Below are positions 26,804 through 34,836 of a DNA stretch of 64,000 bases, piece by piece. Under the pieces are notes generated by a model. It worked only from the letters and a program-made list of their open reading frames with translations, was not told the DNA's origin and made no database searches. Made by a program: the position numbers and the translations under genes. Source of the DNA: Tardiphaga sp051811025 (GTDB lineage Bacteria > Pseudomonadota > Alphaproteobacteria > Rhizobiales > Xanthobacteraceae); NCBI RefSeq assembly GCF_051811025.1, contig NZ_JBPWQE010000001.1:806001-870000 (forward strand), in the 5' to 3' direction. Numbering within the stretch: position 1 is the first letter of the stretch; each line of letters begins with the position of its first letter.

Positions 26804-26831
26804 AATATAATCCAAATCGGGATATTGTCAA
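26804..26831 (-). promoter_or_regulatory. Sigma-70-like promoter reading leftwards into the repeat block
   Basis: On the minus strand TTGACA (26826-26831, perfect) is followed after 16 bases by TATATT (26804-26809, five of six). Transcription would start near 26797 and run toward 26400, where no supported protein gene lies. This AT-rich block stands out from its GC-rich surroundings. Confidence 0.5.
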
Positions 26832-26877
26832 CGCAAATAGGAAAAAATGTTTAGCCGCGGCTATGCTGCCCCACACT

Positions 26878-27013
26878 GTCATTCCGGGGCGTGGCCGGCT
26901 CTTACCGGCCGCGAACCCGGAATCTCGACATGGGAGTCTCCGACAGCGCAAAACACTTCGAGATTCCGGGCTCAGTCCGGCCCGCTTCGCGGTCCGTCCT
27001 GCCCCGGAATGAC
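26878..27013. repeat. Nested palindromic intergenic repeat element
   Basis: GTCATTCCGGGGC (26878-26890) and its exact reverse complement (27001-27013) bound a 136-base unit. Inside, CCCGGAATCTCG (26916-26927) and CGAGATTCCGGG (26959-26970) form a second perfect inverted pair, and GGCCGG/CCGGCC (26893-26910) a small hairpin. The whole unit could fold as one branched stem. Elements with CATTCCGGGGC ends are frequent between genes in Bradyrhizobium-group genomes (general knowledge). It ends 53 bases from the 3' end of the 5'-nucleotidase gene. Confidence 0.75.
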
Positions 27014-27065
27014 GAGCCAAGAGAGGGTCGCCTCGGAATGTCGGCGTAGGCCACGCCGCATGTCC

Positions 27066-28835
27066 CTAATCCACCCGCGCAATTCGCACCAGCGGCATCG
27101 GCGACACCGGGCTGTTGGCCTTCATGTAAGCGTTCAGCGCATCGACATCATAGACGCCGACCAGCGGCTCCTTGCCCTCTTTCAATACCGTGAAGCCATC
27201 GCCGCCGACGGCCAGAAAGCCGTTCACCGTGATGCGATAGTTGGCCGTGGGATCGATCACCTTGCCATCCAGCATCATGCGCTCGGGCGGGACGCGCTGG
27301 CCCGCTGCCGCCGTATTATCCCAGGCGTAGTTGAAGCCTTTCGACACCTGCAGGATGCGCGGCCGGCTCGGCGTGATCCATTGCTGTTCGAGCATCGCCT
27401 TGATCTGCGCGCCTGTGAGCGTCAGCGTCACCAGTTGATTGCGGAACGGCTGCGCTGCGAAGACGTCGCCATAGGTCACGCTGCCGTCTGCCGATTTGGT
27501 GATGTCGGCGCGGATGCCGCCGGGATTGGTAAAGGCGATCACGGCGGCGCCGAGATTGTTGGCCGATGTCGCCGCGAGATGTGCATCGGCGATGATATCG
27601 CCCAGCGGGCTTTCGCCGGTTGTCATGTCGGGCATGCGCGACAGCGTTGCGGTGACCGATCCGGCAGGGCGACTGGCGATCGGCGCGGCAACCTTGTCAT
27701 AGGCGGCAAGCAAGGCCGTCTGGGCGGGATCGGCGGGATAGGTTGCCGTGCGCACGATGACATTGTCGGCCTTGGCGCTGATGACATCGCGCGTGGTGCG
27801 GTCGAGCTTGAGATCGATCGTTGTGACCAGCGTGCCGTATTTGTCGCCTGACGTGACGAGGCGTCCGTCGATCTGGCAGGTATAGGCGCGGTGGGTGTGA
27901 CCACTGACCACAACGTCGACAGCTCTGTCGAACTTCTTCACAATATCGACGATTGGTCCGGAAATACCCGGGCATTCATTGTAGTCGCCGGTGGGAAAGC
28001 CGCCTTCATGGATCAGCACCACGATGGCTTCGACACCCTTTGCCTTCAGTTCGGGCACCAGCGTATTGACGGTGTCTGCCTCGTCCCTGAATTCGAGACC
28101 GGCAATGCCGGGCGGCGCCACGAGGCCGGGCGTACCTTTCAGCGTCAGGCCGATGAAGGCGACGGGAATGCCGTCGAATGTCTTGATCTGATAGGGCGGC
28201 AGCAGCGGCTGGCCGGTCTTGGTATCAATGGTTGAGGCGGCGAGATAGTTGAACGTTGCGCCGGCAAAGGGATGCGGACCCTGGCAGCCATCGATGGGGT
28301 GGCAGCCGCCGTTCTGCATGCGCAGCAGCTCCTCGCGGCCTTCGTCGAATTCATGATTGCCGACCGAGGCGATCTCAAGGCCCATCATCGACAGTGCCTC
28401 GATGGTCGGTTCGTCATGAAACAGCGCGGAGAGAAACGGGCTGGCGCCGATCAGGTCACCGGCGGCCACGAACACGCTGTTCGTCTTGCCGGCACGGAGT
28501 TGTTTCACCAGCGTCGCCATATGTTCGGCACCGCCGGCGGGCACGGTGATCTTCTTCGTCCTGTCCGCGGGATCGTCGATGATGATGCCGCCGGGGGCAG
28601 GGCGCAGATTGCCGTGGAAGTCATTGATGGCAAGGACGGTGACGTCGACGGAGGAGGGTGGGGTCTGGGCGTAAGCACCCGTAACGCTGAGCGACCATGC
28701 CGCGAGCACCGCAAGTACGATGGTCTTAACCTCTCCCCGTTCCCGTGCGAAGCGCAGCTTCGCTAGGCGGGGAGAGGTCGACGGGCGAAGCGCAGCGAAG
28801 CCGGTCGGGTGAGGGGCAGGGCACGATGTCAGCAA
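27066..28835 (-). CDS. 5'-nucleotidase/UshA-type metallophosphatase with repeat-encoded N-terminus
   Basis: A periplasmic nucleotide phosphatase. The N-terminal calcineurin-type domain shows LAINDFHGNLRP, GDLIGASPF, GNHEFDEG and SGHTHRAY; the C-terminal 5'-nucleotidase domain has NPGGIRADI and FGD-like AQPFRNQLV. It releases phosphate from nucleotides outside the cytoplasm. The hydrophobic signal segment KTIVLAVLAAWSLSVTGAYA begins at residue 37 of the longest frame, exactly where an ATG-AAG start would be expected, but the codon there is GTT and a repeat copy (28731-28824) abuts it. Upstream, the only in-frame start is TTG at 28835, inside or beyond the repeat; GTG at 28709 is the next one. 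The product call is firm; the start and whether it is expressed are not. Confidence 0.82.
   Translation of the reverse strand: MLTSCPAPHPTGFAALRPSTSPRLAKLRFARERGEVKTIVLAVLAAWSLSVTGAYAQTPPSSVDVTVLAINDFHGNLRPAPGGIIIDDPADRTKKITVPAGGAEHMATLVKQLRAGKTNSVFVAAGDLIGASPFLSALFHDEPTIEALSMMGLEIASVGNHEFDEGREELLRMQNGGCHPIDGCQGPHPFAGATFNYLAASTIDTKTGQPLLPPYQIKTFDGIPVAFIGLTLKGTPGLVAPPGIAGLEFRDEADTVNTLVPELKAKGVEAIVVLIHEGGFPTGDYNECPGISGPIVDIVKKFDRAVDVVVSGHTHRAYTCQIDGRLVTSGDKYGTLVTTIDLKLDRTTRDVISAKADNVIVRTATYPADPAQTALLAAYDKVAAPIASRPAGSVTATLSRMPDMTTGESPLGDIIADAHLAATSANNLGAAVIAFTNPGGIRADITKSADGSVTYGDVFAAQPFRNQLVTLTLTGAQIKAMLEQQWITPSRPRILQVSKGFNYAWDNTAAAGQRVPPERMMLDGKVIDPTANYRITVNGFLAVGGDGFTVLKEGKEPLVGVYDVDALNAYMKANSPVSPMPLVRIARVD
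28731..28824. repeat. Intergenic repeat, copy 1 (inverted relative to copy 2)
   Basis: This copy begins CTCTCCCCGT and ends GTGAGGGGCAGGGCAC. A 40-base block containing GCGAAGCGCAGCTTCGC and GGCGGGGAGAGGTCG matches the reverse complement of copy 2 at 28950-29037 almost exactly, while the internal hairpin between GGTCG and GGTGAGG differs. It abuts the signal-peptide region of the 5'-nucleotidase gene. Confidence 0.8.
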
Positions 28836-28949
28836 AGCGGAAGGTCTCTCAGGTCGGATATTCGCAGCTTTGGTTGCGGTGGATAGCTATCAGTGACGCC
28901 GTCGTTTGACGCGAAAGCGACACGAGGCGTCACGATTGCGTTGACGACG

Positions 28950-29037
28950 GTGCCCTGCCCCTCACCCGCCGCTCGCGTAGCGAGCGGCGACCTCTCCCCG
29001 CCTAGCGAAGCTGCGCTTCGCATGGGCACGGGGAGAG
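28950..29037. repeat. Intergenic repeat, copy 2
   Basis: This copy begins GTGCCCTGCCCCTCACCC and ends GGGCACGGGGAGAG, the reverse complement of copy 1 apart from its inner hairpin (CCGCTCGC-GTA-GCGAGCGG, perfect stem). The two copies face each other across about 125 bases and could pair into a long stem. Copy 2 ends just before the stop of the enoyl-CoA hydratase gene. Confidence 0.8.
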
Positions 29038-29043
29038 ATTAGA

Positions 29044-29805
29044 TCACCCCTTCTTGCGCGCGAAGAACGCCTTGAAAGCCGCAATCGCCTCCTGCGACTT
29101 CATGCGTTCGCCGAACAGATGGCTTTCCTGATCGATGCGGCGCGTGAGATCCTCGGGCGGGAGTTTCAGGAGCCGGCGCGAGATCGCCACGGCTTCGGCA
29201 GGCAGGGCGCAGATTTCGCGGGCGACCTTGCGTGCCTCGACTTCGGTGTGACCGGGCGGCACGATTTCGTTGATGAAACCGGCGGCCTGGCCATCTTCCG
29301 CCGTCATCGTGCGGCCCATCACCAGCGCGGCGAAGGCCCGCTGATGACCCATGGTGCGCGGGAACAGCAGGCTGGAGGCGGCTTCCGGCACCAGGCCGAG
29401 ATGGATGAACGGCGTTGAGAAGGTTGCGGTGGTCGAGGCCAGCACATAGTCGCAGTGGAACAGCATGGTCGTGCCGATGCCGATGGCAATGCCATCCACC
29501 GCGGCGATGATCGGCTTGGTGTTCTGCGCCAGCGAATACAGAAACTTCACGGCGTTCGACGCGCGTGGGGACTCGGCCTTTTCGGCGCTGTCCTTCAGAA
29601 AGTCCTGCAGGTCGTTGCCGGCGGTAAAGGCGCCGGAGCCGCCGGTGATGATGATGCAGCGGATATTGGGATTGTTCTGCGCGGTGTCGATCGCGTCCGA
29701 CATGGCGCGATACATATCCTGCGTCAGCGCGTTCTTCTTTTCCGGCCGGCGCAGCGTGATCACGCGCGTGGCCTCTTCGTCAGTCACGATCAGATGTTCG
29801 GTCAT
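29044..29805 (-). CDS. Enoyl-CoA hydratase/isomerase family protein
   Basis: A 253-residue crotonase-fold protein. The first oxyanion-hole segment IITGGSGAFTAGNDLQDF (residues about 52-69) and the second, DGIAIGIGTTMLFHCD (about 104-119), are typical, with the FIHLGLVPEAASSLLFPR stretch that in this family carries a catalytic glutamate (Glu in VPEA). The C-terminal helix ends in FFARKKG, common in this group. Substrate may be an unsaturated or branched acyl-CoA. It lies downstream of the acyl-CoA dehydrogenase gene on the same strand with about 110 bases between, so the two may work in one beta-oxidation-like route. Confidence 0.88.
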   Translation of the reverse strand: MTEHLIVTDEEATRVITLRRPEKKNALTQDMYRAMSDAIDTAQNNPNIRCIIITGGSGAFTAGNDLQDFLKDSAEKAESPRASNAVKFLYSLAQNTKPIIAAVDGIAIGIGTTMLFHCDYVLASTTATFSTPFIHLGLVPEAASSLLFPRTMGHQRAFAALVMGRTMTAEDGQAAGFINEIVPPGHTEVEARKVAREICALPAEAVAISRRLLKLPPEDLTRRIDQESHLFGERMKSQEAIAAFKAFFARKKG

Positions 29806-29913
29806 GTCAATTCCCTGGCATAGCCCATAGCGCCCCGCAAAAATGCGCGGCTGGCGCGTTTCCTCTGCCGGATATTACATCAATCCGCTGCGGCCGATAT
29901 GGTGGGCGATGGT

Positions 29914-31695
29914 TTATGCCAGCAAAACGGCATCGGCCGACATCACGGATTCACTGGAGTCCATCACGGTGCGTTCAAGCGAACCAGCCTGCACCGCAAC
30001 ATTCTCGGCGAAGAACCGCGCCAGCGTGACATAACGCGTCGCATCGCTGCCGCCGTCGATGTCGCGCGCTGCAAGCGCCTCGTTGGCCAACATGCAGCCA
30101 CCGAGCGCGGAGCCGAACAGCCGCAGATAGGGCGTGGCGCCGGACAGTGCGTCGTTCGGCGCCGAGGCCAGCTTCTCGAGCAGCCACTTGCTCGAACGCT
30201 CCAGCGAGCCGAGCGCATCACGGAGTTTTGCGCCGGTGGTGCCGAAACCGGGATCGTTGGAGGCCTCGACGCGCGACACGATGCCGCCGAGTTCGTCAAG
30301 CATTGCCCACACGGCATCGCCGCCTGATGCCGCGAGCTTTCGCGTGACGAGATCGATCGACTGGATACCGTTGGTGCCTTCATAGATCGCCGTGATGCGC
30401 GCATCGCGGTAGTGCTGTGCCGCGCCGGTCTCTTCGATGAAGCCCATGCCGCCGTGGATCTGTACGCCCAATGACGTCACTTCATTGCCGATATCCGTCG
30501 AGAAGGCCTTGGCGATCGGCGTCAGCAGGGCGCCGCGTGCCGCCGCTTCGGTGCGCACCTTGGCATCGGGCGAACGTGCGGCGACGTCGAGCGCCACGGC
30601 GGTGGCGTAGCAGATGGTGCGCGCAGCGGCGGTGAGCGAGCGCATCTGCATCAACATGCGCTTGACGTCGGGATGCACGATGATCGGGTCCATACCGGCC
30701 GTCTTGCTGCCGATGCCGCGGCCCTGTTTACGCTCCTGCGCGAAGGCCAGCGCCTGCTGATAGGCGCGGTCGGCAATGCCGACGCCTTCAAGACCGACGC
30801 CGAGCCGGGCCTGGTTCATCATCGTGAACATGCAGAGCATGCCGCGATTTTCCTCGCCGATCAGATAGCCAACGGCGCCGCCCTTGTCGCCCATGGTCAT
30901 GGTGCAGGTGGGGGAGGCGTGCATGCCGAGCTTGTGCTCGACGCCGGACGCATGGATATCGTTGCGTTCGCCGAGCGAGCCGTCGGCATTAACGAGGAAT
31001 TTCGGAATCAGGAACAGCGAGATGCCCTTGGTGCCGGCGGGTGCATCGGGCAATCGCGCAAGCACGAAATGCACGATGTTATCGGTCATGTCGTGATCGC
31101 CATAGGTGATGAAGATCTTGGTGCCCGAGATGCGATAGCTGCCATCGGCCTGGCGCTCGGCGCGCGAGCGCAGCGCGCCCACATCGGAGCCGGCCTGCGG
31201 CTCGGTGAGCTGCATGGTGCCGGTCCATTCGCCGGTGACGAGCTTTTCCAGATAGATCTTTTTCAGCTCATCGCTGCCATGGGCGTCGAGCGCTTCGATG
31301 GCGGAGAGTGTCAGCAGCGGGCAGAGGCCGAAGGCGATGTTCGACGCGCTCCAGATTTCGGTGCAGGCGGCATTGATCGCCAGCGGCAGGCCCTGGCCGC
31401 CGAAGGCTTCGGGGCCGGAGACACCGTTCCAGCCGGCGGCAGTCCAGCGCGCATAGGCATCCGGCCAGCCGGGGGCGGTGGTGACCTTCTGGTCGGCAAG
31501 CTTGATGCCGTTCTTATCGCCCACGGTATTGAGCGGCGCCAGAACGTCACTGGCAAAGCGGCCGGCCTCTTCGAGCACGGCAGCGGTCATATCGGCGTCG
31601 AAATCGCCATAATGCCCGGCTTTCAGGGCCGCCTGCAGGCCGGCGCCGTGATTGAGGGCCAGCAGCATGTCGTTGATCGGTGCTCGGTAGGTCAT
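29914..31695 (-). CDS. Acyl-CoA dehydrogenase (FadE5/DMSP-type long form)
   Basis: A 593-residue FAD-dependent acyl-CoA dehydrogenase with N-terminal AcylCoADH_N-type segment (YRAPINDMLLALNH), the mid-domain motif MQLTEPQAGSDVGALRSRA, the strand ISGTKIFITYGDHDM, the C-terminal domain with QIHGGMGFIEETGAAQHYRDARI and the active-site AIYEGTNGIQ glutamate. The extra C-terminal helical domain of about 120 residues fits the long-form family (e.g. FadE5 or DMSP-CoA dehydrogenase-like). ATG at 31695 has GGGAGCGAG upstream; a start 11 codons earlier is less likely. It probably forms an acyl-CoA degradation unit with the downstream hydratase. Confidence 0.92.
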   Translation of the reverse strand: MTYRAPINDMLLALNHGAGLQAALKAGHYGDFDADMTAAVLEEAGRFASDVLAPLNTVGDKNGIKLADQKVTTAPGWPDAYARWTAAGWNGVSGPEAFGGQGLPLAINAACTEIWSASNIAFGLCPLLTLSAIEALDAHGSDELKKIYLEKLVTGEWTGTMQLTEPQAGSDVGALRSRAERQADGSYRISGTKIFITYGDHDMTDNIVHFVLARLPDAPAGTKGISLFLIPKFLVNADGSLGERNDIHASGVEHKLGMHASPTCTMTMGDKGGAVGYLIGEENRGMLCMFTMMNQARLGVGLEGVGIADRAYQQALAFAQERKQGRGIGSKTAGMDPIIVHPDVKRMLMQMRSLTAAARTICYATAVALDVAARSPDAKVRTEAAARGALLTPIAKAFSTDIGNEVTSLGVQIHGGMGFIEETGAAQHYRDARITAIYEGTNGIQSIDLVTRKLAASGGDAVWAMLDELGGIVSRVEASNDPGFGTTGAKLRDALGSLERSSKWLLEKLASAPNDALSGATPYLRLFGSALGGCMLANEALAARDIDGGSDATRYVTLARFFAENVAVQAGSLERTVMDSSESVMSADAVLLA

Positions 31696-31912
31696 GGCAT
31701 CTCGCTCCCAGAAATTTTTTGGGTACACTTTTCAGCTTTCCGCCGTCTTCCCACGAAACGGGCGGCCCCTCAACACGCCAAAGGGCGCATCCGGGGCTGG
31801 CTGTGGCTGGGGCGGGAAGCTTCGAGCCTCCGTACGGGGAAGCTAAATCCAGCAACTTCTCCAGCATTATCAAGGACTATTCTAAAGGTGACTTGTGCGA
31901 TAGGACGCATTC

Positions 31913-32296
31913 ATGTTGACGCGGATCAAAAGCTGGGCACAACACATCAAGACGGACACCCATGCCGTCTATCTCGCCGCGCGCGATCCGCGGGTGCCGT
32001 GGTTTGCGAAAGTTCTCGCGATCGCTGTCGCCGCCTATGCGCTGTCGCCGATCGATCTCATTCCGGATTTCGTGCCGGTTCTTGGCTATCTCGACGACCT
32101 GATCATCGTGCCGCTGGGTATCTGGCTCGTGGTGGCGCTGGTCCCAAGCGAGGTGATGGCGGAGTACCGGATCAAGGCGCGGGAGGCTGCAGAACGCCCG
32201 ACCAGCAGATCGGGCATGATCGCCATCATCGTATTGTGGCTCGCGAGCGCACTCCTGCTCGGGTGGCTCGGCTATCGCTACTGGACGCGGGCCTGA
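31913..32296 (+). CDS. DUF1232 (YkvA-like) membrane protein
   Basis: A 127-residue inner-membrane protein. The DUF1232 hallmark, ALSPIDLIPDFVPVLGYLDDLIIVPLG (residues about 43-69), is present with its SPID, P-D-F and LDD elements, and a second hydrophobic helix lies near the C-terminus (IAIIVLWLASALLLGWLG). Function of the family is not established. The gene is divergent from the acyl-CoA dehydrogenase gene (217-base gap) and converges on the TonB receptor gene with 13 bases between stops. Confidence 0.85.
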   Translation: MLTRIKSWAQHIKTDTHAVYLAARDPRVPWFAKVLAIAVAAYALSPIDLIPDFVPVLGYLDDLIIVPLGIWLVVALVPSEVMAEYRIKAREAAERPTSRSGMIAIIVLWLASALLLGWLGYRYWTRA

Positions 32297-32309
32297 TCGC
32301 CCACGCCCG

Positions 32310-34730
32310 TCAGAACCTGACTTTCACACCCGCATAGAAAGCACGCGGCCGCGCCGGGCTGACCGAACGTGCGTCTGTGAACTGAGCACCGCCATTGGCA
32401 AAATTCGGCACCGAGTCGGTCTCGAAGAAAGTCCCGTAGGTCGAATAGCGCCGGTCGAGGACGTTATCGACGCGGGCAAAGACCTGCACGGATTTGTCGA
32501 TCTGATACGACGCGTGGGCATTGAACACGGTATAGGCTTCAAGCTTCGGCGCCTGGTTGGAATCGTCACCGACGAAATACTGGCTGCTGACGAACAGCGC
32601 ATCAGCCCCGACCTTGAAAGCGTCGGTCACCGCATAGTCGAACCCGGCCTTGACGCGGTGACGCGGGATCGCCGGGATCTGGTTGCCGGGCAGGATCTGG
32701 ACGTTGCCGTCGTCGTCCTTGAACGGGCTGTTCGAGCCGATCGCGAGCGGATCAAGGAAACGCGCATCGACGAAGGCATAGCTGGCATAGAGCTGCAGGG
32801 TCGGCGCACGCAGTGTGACTTCCGCCTCGATACCCTGCCGGCGTGTCGAGCCGACATTCTGGAAATAGCCGTAGCCCTGCAGCACCGGGCTCGGGATCGC
32901 GAGAATGTCATCGGTGTTGGTGGCGCGGAAGGCACCGAGCTTCCAGCCCAGCGTGCCCGCATTCAGTTCCTTCGTGCCACGCAGACCGGCTTCTATGGTG
33001 TGCGAAACCACCTGCTTGAGCGGCGGATCGGAGATCAGGAAGGCACCGACGATGCAGGGATTGGCAGGGTCGGCGCAGCCGAGTTCCAGCGGGGTCGGCG
33101 CGCGGTTGGCTTCCGAATAGCCGGCATAGGCGGTCAGCTCAGGCGTGATCTTGTAGGTGCCGCCGATGATCGGATTGAAACGATTGAAAGTGTGGTCACC
33201 GTTGAGCGCGGTGCCGATCTGATCCTCGAGCACGATCTGCGCCGTGTTGAAGCGACCGCCGCCGGTGATCGAAAAGGCATTGGTCACATCGAATGTGTCG
33301 AGCGCGTAAATGCCGCCATATCGATTGGTGGTCCGCAGCGACACCGGGCCGATCGCGATCGGATCGCCGGACTGACCGAGAGCAATCCCGCTGCCGGTGA
33401 CGACGTAATCCGGGCCGATCGTGCCGAGTTCGGCGCTGGCCGTGAAGTGACTGGCGCTGGACGAATAGCTGGCGCCGACGACAAAGCGGTTGTTATGGCC
33501 GAACAGCTGATCGGTATTGGTCGCCTGCAGGGAGCCGCCCACCGTGGTCGAGCGCGTCGCGGTGCGATCATTCTCGCCAAGAACGGCACCGGGCGCGAAG
33601 GGATTGGCAATTTGCGCGCCGTTCAGGCCGTTGGCCGGCGTGTCGTCATCGCCGAAGCACAAGAGGGTGGGATCTTCGCAGGGCTGGGTGCCGGTCGGAT
33701 TGCCATCCTGGGTCTTGTTCCGGAAGAAGCGAAGATGCGCCGCCGCCTCCACTGTCCAGGTCGGCGTCGCCTCGACCTTTCCAGTGAAATTGAGATAGCC
33801 GACGCGGTTATTCGAGGTTTGCGGCGTCGTATAGGTTGCGCCATAATTCTGCTGCAGCAGCTCGACCGGAACGGTCGCCGAGGCGCCAAACTTGTTGTTG
33901 GCGACGCCCATATTGAGGTGAAGCTCGCTGCTGTCGCTGCGATAGCCAACATCGCCATAAAAGCGTCGGACGTCCGATGTCGCGAAGTTGCGGAAGCCCT
34001 TGTCATGCAGGCCTTCGAGGGCGCCATAGACGGCGAAGCCCTCGACCTGCTTGCCCCATTGCGCCGAGCCCTGGATGCGGCCGAACGAGCCGCCCATCGT
34101 GCTGAGCTCGGCTCCCTGATAGTTGAAACCGTCCTTCATCTGGATGTTGACCGCGCCGCCCAGCGCGTTGAGGCCGAAGGCGGGGTTGTTGGTGACCACA
34201 CTGACCGAGCGGATCGCCGCTGTCGGGATCAGGTCCCAATTGACGGTGTCGCCGAAGGCCTCGTTGATACGCACGCCATTCTGATAGACCGCGAGCCCCT
34301 GCGGCGTACCGGCCACCGGCGACGCCACGAAACCGCGAAATTGCAGATCGGGCTGGAAGGGATTGCCGGCGACTTCGTTGATCAGAATGCCGGGCACTTG
34401 CTGCTGCAGGGCATCCGTGACGTTCAGGGAATTGGCACGTTCGATCGCGCGGGCATCGACATAATTGATACTCGCCGTGACCTTGTCGACGTCGATGCCG
34501 GAACGCGACGTCGGCGTGGTCGGATAGACGTAGACCGTCCGCGGCCGCTCGGTGGTGACCCGTTGGGTCGTCTGACGCCGGGGGCCGCGTTTGCTGGCGG
34601 TGGCGGGGGCGGACACCACCACCGGAGGCAGCACCTGCGGTTCTCCAGGCGGACTTTGCGCAAAAGCCGTTTCGGAAACCGGTAGAAGACCCGTCGACAG
34701 CGAAGCCACGACCAGCACTCTTACGCGCAT
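32310..34730 (-). CDS. TonB-dependent outer-membrane receptor
   Basis: An 806-residue outer-membrane receptor that uses TonB energy for uptake of a scarce nutrient. Seen in order: a signal peptide (cleavage after AFA near residue 24), a proline-rich lead, a plug domain with ALQQQVPGILINEVAGNPFQPDLQFRG-type sequence, AVYQNGVRINEAFGDTVNWDLIP and NALGGAVNIQMK, then a beta-barrel with TonB_dep_Rec features and the terminal FYAGVKVRF ending in Phe. The ligand cannot be read from sequence. It lies next to a two-component system at the edge of the XoxF methanol oxidation island; in methylotrophs a receptor of this class (LutH) takes up lanthanides, so such a role is a reasonable hypothesis, while a siderophore or cobalamin receptor is the alternative. 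Confidence 0.93.
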   Translation of the reverse strand: MRVRVLVVASLSTGLLPVSETAFAQSPPGEPQVLPPVVVSAPATASKRGPRRQTTQRVTTERPRTVYVYPTTPTSRSGIDVDKVTASINYVDARAIERANSLNVTDALQQQVPGILINEVAGNPFQPDLQFRGFVASPVAGTPQGLAVYQNGVRINEAFGDTVNWDLIPTAAIRSVSVVTNNPAFGLNALGGAVNIQMKDGFNYQGAELSTMGGSFGRIQGSAQWGKQVEGFAVYGALEGLHDKGFRNFATSDVRRFYGDVGYRSDSSELHLNMGVANNKFGASATVPVELLQQNYGATYTTPQTSNNRVGYLNFTGKVEATPTWTVEAAAHLRFFRNKTQDGNPTGTQPCEDPTLLCFGDDDTPANGLNGAQIANPFAPGAVLGENDRTATRSTTVGGSLQATNTDQLFGHNNRFVVGASYSSSASHFTASAELGTIGPDYVVTGSGIALGQSGDPIAIGPVSLRTTNRYGGIYALDTFDVTNAFSITGGGRFNTAQIVLEDQIGTALNGDHTFNRFNPIIGGTYKITPELTAYAGYSEANRAPTPLELGCADPANPCIVGAFLISDPPLKQVVSHTIEAGLRGTKELNAGTLGWKLGAFRATNTDDILAIPSPVLQGYGYFQNVGSTRRQGIEAEVTLRAPTLQLYASYAFVDARFLDPLAIGSNSPFKDDDGNVQILPGNQIPAIPRHRVKAGFDYAVTDAFKVGADALFVSSQYFVGDDSNQAPKLEAYTVFNAHASYQIDKSVQVFARVDNVLDRRYSTYGTFFETDSVPNFANGGAQFTDARSVSPARPRAFYAGVKVRF

Positions 34731-34836
34731 CTATTTCACCCCATTCCGCGTCGGCGCTCTGATGGCACCGTTCGGTAGCGTGATACTAGCGAGTGTGAGA
34801 GGCTGCGCTATCTGCAAATGTCGAAATCCGTCTCAG

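Larger units (their letters stand above)
26165..27065. other. 900-base intergenic region with repeats and a possible untranslated transcript
   Basis: No protein gene is supported here. From left to right it holds the hairpin at 26191-26229, a stretch at 26340-26420 with short perfect hairpins (GGGTGC/GCACCC; TGCGG/CCGCA around 26411-26424), a block at 26426-26800, a promoter-like pair at 26804-26831 pointing left, and the palindromic element at 26878-27013. A 129-codon open frame on the minus strand (26426-26815) has skewed composition without domain features. Its opening, MDYIPLRPAPP, resembles hypothetical proteins often called in Bradyrhizobium-group genomes from repeated intergenic DNA, as I remember them; I treat it as non-coding. 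Confidence 0.5.

Noticed and set aside
26426..26815. 129-codon protein (minus strand) in the intergenic repeat region
   Set aside because: No domain, skewed composition, no ribosome binding site; it lies in what looks like a repeated non-coding element. Treated as sequence to test for a transcript instead.
32514..34685. 723-codon open frame opposite the TonB receptor gene
   Set aside because: The receptor on the minus strand has a signal peptide, plug and barrel; the plus-strand product is Arg/Ala/Gly-rich with no family features.
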